Source: Cytophagales bacterium (GTDB lineage: Bacteria > Bacteroidota > Bacteroidia > Cytophagales > Cyclobacteriaceae). From it: a DNA stretch of 34,304 nt. The stretch spans positions 1-34,304 of the forward strand of contig JAAFHY010000030.1 in the NCBI GenBank assembly GCA_013298505.1, given 5' to 3'. Under the pieces are notes generated by a model. That model did not search any database. It was not told where the DNA came from and saw only the letters and a program-made list of their open reading frames with translations. The translations under genes were made by a program, and so were the position numbers. This document shows, one piece after another, positions 32,581 through 34,304 of this stretch; within the stretch, counting starts at the first letter, position 1, and every line of letters starts with the position of its first letter.

Positions 32581-33129
32581 CTACGTATAACTACCTAGAA
32601 GTAGTTTTTGGCAATCCCTTAACTTTAGCAGTAAATTCAAATTATGCTGCTTATCGTTTCTACTTGTTTGGCACTTGTATTTGCTGCTTTGTGGGCAGCA
32701 GTGTGCATCCATTTTCCCTAGCACAGGGTGATGAAGTTGGTAGGTTTCAAGGTCATTTTCAGTCCAATTTTCAATGGCACTTACAAAATGAAGAAAGCTA
32801 TTGTCTAATTCTGTGATAACACCATCTGAATAAAATGCCCTTGTTACCGGTATACAAATTTTTGAAGCCCATTTATTAAAATTGGGAGATTCTGTTGTCG
32901 ACATTCGACTTACAGAGATTGTTTGTTTAAGGTGCAGCAGCCATTTAGGATTGCGTAGCAGCTTGGATGAGTATCGGTAAAAGCAGCTAATATGTGCCAG
33001 GTACTGACCGGTAGTGTAATTTTCTATTCGCGGGATATTTAACTCTGCAACGGTAAGCATGCGCAACTGACCGACTAGTTCATCGTGCTGATATTTCAGT
33101 TCAGCGATGAGTTGATTTTTTGTATTCAT
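32581..33129 (-). CDS. DinB-like four-helix protein, C-terminus possibly frameshifted
   Basis: A 182-aa protein that resembles DinB/YfiT-type metal-binding four-helix bundles. The first helix is TKNQLIAELKYQHDELVGQL; the second YTTGQYLAHISCFYRYSSKL contributes the usual first His; the third is YSDGVITELDNSFLHFVSAI. The segment LHHPVLGKM is typical before the last helix, but what follows in this frame (DAHCCPQSSKYKCQT) is not helical and lacks the expected pair of His. The +1 frame gives HTAAHKAANTSAKQVETI and a stop at 32637, which looks more like a last helix, so a one-base shift near 32700 is possible. Function unknown. ATG 33129 is a clean start. Confidence 0.6.
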   Translation of the reverse strand: MNTKNQLIAELKYQHDELVGQLRMLTVAELNIPRIENYTTGQYLAHISCFYRYSSKLLRNPKWLLHLKQTISVSRMSTTESPNFNKWASKICIPVTRAFYSDGVITELDNSFLHFVSAIENWTENDLETYQLHHPVLGKMDAHCCPQSSKYKCQTSRNDKQHNLNLLLKLRDCQKLLLGSYT

Positions 33130-33267
33130 CTTTTTTTTGCAAAGATGTAGGCTGTGAATTAGTCTATGCCTACGTGTTTATACTAAACTTTTTTGGCGTA
33201 CTTTTGTCTCGGAAAGTGATTTAGGTTCTTTAAATTTTTTGGTAAGCACTTACTTGGTAGGTAACGT

Positions 33268-33348
33268 GCGGCAGGGATAGTAGCGAAAAGCCCGAAGTGT
33301 GCAGGATATGTGTGCGGACGGACTTGTAGCGGATAGCCCGGTTGCCGC
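33268..33348. other. Structured intergenic element upstream of ssrA
   Basis: Closed by GCGGCA (33268-33273) and TGCCGC (33343-33348), with two copies of TAGCGRAWAGCCCG inside (33281-33294 and 33327-33340, 12 of 14 identical). Markedly GC-rich within an AT-rich gap of 264 bp (33130-33393) that has no convincing gene. Could be a small RNA, a processed leader or a repeated intergenic element; strand undecided. Confidence 0.5.
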
Positions 33349-33381
33349 CCAAATAACCAATAACGACCAACCAATAACAAT

Positions 33382-33389
33382 TAACTTTT
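33382..33389 (+). promoter_or_regulatory. Candidate -7 box of ssrA
   Basis: TAACTTTT matches TAnnTTTG at all but the last base and sits 4 nt before the tmRNA 5' end, the distance expected for the -7 element. No TTTG is seen at -33. Confidence 0.4.
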
Positions 33390-33393
33390 TATT

Positions 33394-33783
33394 GGGGCTG
33401 ACCGGTATTGACAGGATGCGTGGGGGTGTGAGTAAGCATGCAGGCTCGTGGGATGAGAGCCTTGAAAGATAGTCCTACAATTTACGTGGCGAAAATACTT
33501 ACGCCATGGCTGCTTAATCTCGCGTAACGCGTGATTAGCTTGTCTCGCTTAAGAAGTGGGAGGCCATCATCGCCCATACCTCTGTTCTGCGGGTGTGGAC
33601 TAGCGGTGTCGACAGCTTGAACTGGGCCGTTTCGTTGTTGCGCGGGGCTGTCGAGAAAACAGTAACTAAGAAATGGTTTAGGCTGTTGCCTGCCTTGCCG
33701 CTTCCGACAATCAAAGTCAACTAAGCATGTAGAAGGTATACGTTCATCTTCTCTGGACCAGGGTTCGATTCCCTGCAGCTCCA
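33394..33783 (+). ncRNA. ssrA: Transfer-messenger RNA (tmRNA)
   Basis: Rescues stalled ribosomes. The 5' end GGGGCTG pairs with the 3' CAGCTCC (33776-33782) to form the tRNA-like acceptor; discriminator A33783 is followed by CA, so the full CCA is added later. The T arm is CAGGGTTCGATTCCCTG. The tag-encoding frame at 33488-33514 reads GENTYAMAA and ends with TAA at 33515-33517, followed by the pseudoknot region. The tag pattern with terminal AMAA matches Cytophagales-type tags. Total about 390 nt, normal one-piece tmRNA. Confidence 0.97.
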
Positions 33784-33784
33784 C

Positions 33785-33821
33785 AAGCCCTCCAAAGCTT
33801 TAGCGCAGGAGGGCTTTTTTG
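33785..33821 (+). terminator. Terminator of ssrA
   Basis: A perfect 9-bp stem AAGCCCTCC (33785-33793) with GGAGGGCTT (33808-33816), followed by T to 33820. It ends 27 bp before the first CRISPR repeat, so transcription from ssrA should not enter the array. Confidence 0.9.
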
Positions 33822-33847
33822 TTTGATTTTCAGCCTCAATAAATTAG

Positions 33848-33917
33848 GTTGTGATTTTCTTTCAGATTTGTTTCATCCCGCCCCAGCGGGAGTGTTCTTT
33901 GATAGATTGCATACAGA
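33848..33917 (+). repeat. CRISPR repeat 1, 70-bp form with hairpin insertion
   Basis: The normal repeat is interrupted after nucleotide 21-22 by 23 extra bases that include TCCCGC-CCCA-GCGGGA (33876-33891), a perfect 6-bp stem with a 4-base loop. It also carries G to T at position 11 of the repeat. Confidence 0.9.
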
Positions 33918-33947
33918 TCATTTGATAATTGGAACAGTCAACTTTTT

Positions 33948-34017
33948 GTTGTGATTTGCTTTCAGATTTGTTTCATCCCGTCTCAGCGGGAGTGTTCTTT
34001 GATAGATTGCATACAGA
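33948..34017 (+). repeat. CRISPR repeat 2, 70-bp form with hairpin insertion
   Basis: The same 23-base insertion at the same point as in repeat 1, with two C to T changes. One falls in the loop; the other turns a C-G pair of the stem into T-G, so the hairpin is kept (TCCCGT-CTCA-GCGGGA). Confidence 0.9.
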
Positions 34018-34304
34018 TTAGCGACTTTATACCCTGTTTGAATTGTGGTTGTAATTTGCTTTCAGATTGTGTTCTTTGATAGATTGCATACAGACTACAC
34101 AGGCAAGTTGAGTCCATACAGCAGGTTGTGATTTGCTTTCAGATTGTGTTCTTTGATAGATTGCATACAGACATACAAGTTTGTGGCCGATGCATGGCTG
34201 CGTTGTGATTTGCTTTCAGATTGTGTTCTTTGATAGATTGCATACAGACCTGAAAGATGGCGGTAGGAATAGTCAGGTGTTGTGATTTGCTTTCAGATTG
34301 TGTT

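Larger units (their letters stand above)
33848..34304 (+). CRISPR. Type II-C-like CRISPR array (5 full repeats, 6th cut by window edge)
   Basis: Repeats begin with GTTGTGATTTGCTTTCAGAT and end with GATAGATTGCATACAGA. Copies start at 33848, 33948, 34048, 34125, 34202 and 34279. The last three intervals are 77 bp (47-bp repeat plus 30-bp spacer); the first two are 100 bp because repeats 1 and 2 are 70 bp. All five complete spacers are 30 bp and differ from one another (33918-33947, 34018-34047, 34095-34124, 34172-34201, 34249-34278). Repeat 3 has one change (GTAATTT), repeat 1 one more (GATTTTCT). The start GTTGTGATTTGCTTTCA and the length fit Bacteroidota Cas9 type II-C arrays. No cas gene or tracrRNA was seen in the window; the array continues to the right. 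Orientation as written follows the usual crRNA sense. Confidence 0.95.

Noticed and set aside
32532-32816. 94-codon open frame on the plus strand
   Set aside because: Lies antisense to the DinB-like gene, Cys/Phe-rich, no recognisable domain; a shadow of the opposite strand.
33183-33380. 65-codon minus-strand frame in the gap before ssrA
   Set aside because: Composition reflects the structured GC-rich element; no domain.
33482-33784. Minus-strand frames opposite ssrA
   Set aside because: Antisense to tmRNA, which fully explains the sequence.
33848-34304. tracrRNA or cas gene near the array
   Set aside because: No anti-repeat matching GTTGTGATTTGCTTTCAG on either strand and no Cas9/Cas1/Cas2 motif was noticed in the window; they are probably to the right.

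Overview
The window comes from a Bacteroidota chromosome, most likely order Cytophagales. The family-level signs are: a TonB-dependent receptor with a CarboxypepD_reg-like N-terminus, DUF4249 and DUF4199 proteins, a BatA-type vWA protein, a tmRNA tag reading GENTYAMAA, a CRISPR array with the 47/30 geometry of Bacteroidota type II-C loci, promoters of the TTTG-N19-TAnnTTTG type (clearest before the tRNA gene), and start codons without obvious Shine-Dalgarno sequences. No transposase, integrase or plasmid gene was seen.

Layout. (1) 1-6166, plus strand: an alpha-glucan cluster with GH13 alpha-glucosidase (cut by the left edge), ROK sugar kinase, PfkB kinase, beta-phosphoglucomutase and GH65 maltose phosphorylase. 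Together they would turn maltose or malto-oligosaccharides into glucose, beta-glucose-1-phosphate and then glucose-6-phosphate. (2) 6375-10872, plus strand: Gfo/Idh/MocA oxidoreductase, TIM-barrel isomerase/epimerase, lipoprotein cytochrome c, secreted DUF1080 protein and a Tat-exported TIM-barrel protein. This set fits an oxidative 3-keto-glycoside route. (3) 10927-15760: FAD-linked GlcD-type dehydrogenase, NlpC/P60 lipoprotein, GNAT, Tat-exported Ntn asparaginase, a RelE/ParE toxin-antitoxin pair and CutC. (4) 15785-22473: tRNA-Ala(GGC), a signal-less S1C protease, an unknown helical protein tail-to-tail with a lone receiver protein, an ALDH7-type dehydrogenase, a membrane-anchored HtrA protease and Hsp20. 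(5) 22679-28672: orphan ExbD, then BatA-like protein, a frameshifted and metal-ligand-poor dihydroorotase homologue, two small membrane proteins and a GT2 glycosyltransferase. (6) 28776-33129: TonB-dependent receptor, DUF4249 lipoprotein, ACT-domain protein and a DinB-like protein. (7) 33268-34304: a structured intergenic element, tmRNA with terminator, and a type II-C-like CRISPR array running off the right edge with no cas gene in view.

The strongest oddity is the CRISPR array. Its first two repeats carry the same 23-bp hairpin-forming insertion (70-bp instead of 47-bp repeats) while spacer length stays at 30. Other points worth a look are the probable 3-keto-sugar module beside a phosphorolytic maltose cluster, the dihydroorotase frameshift at a run of C, and several gaps filled with degenerate short-period or palindromic repeats.
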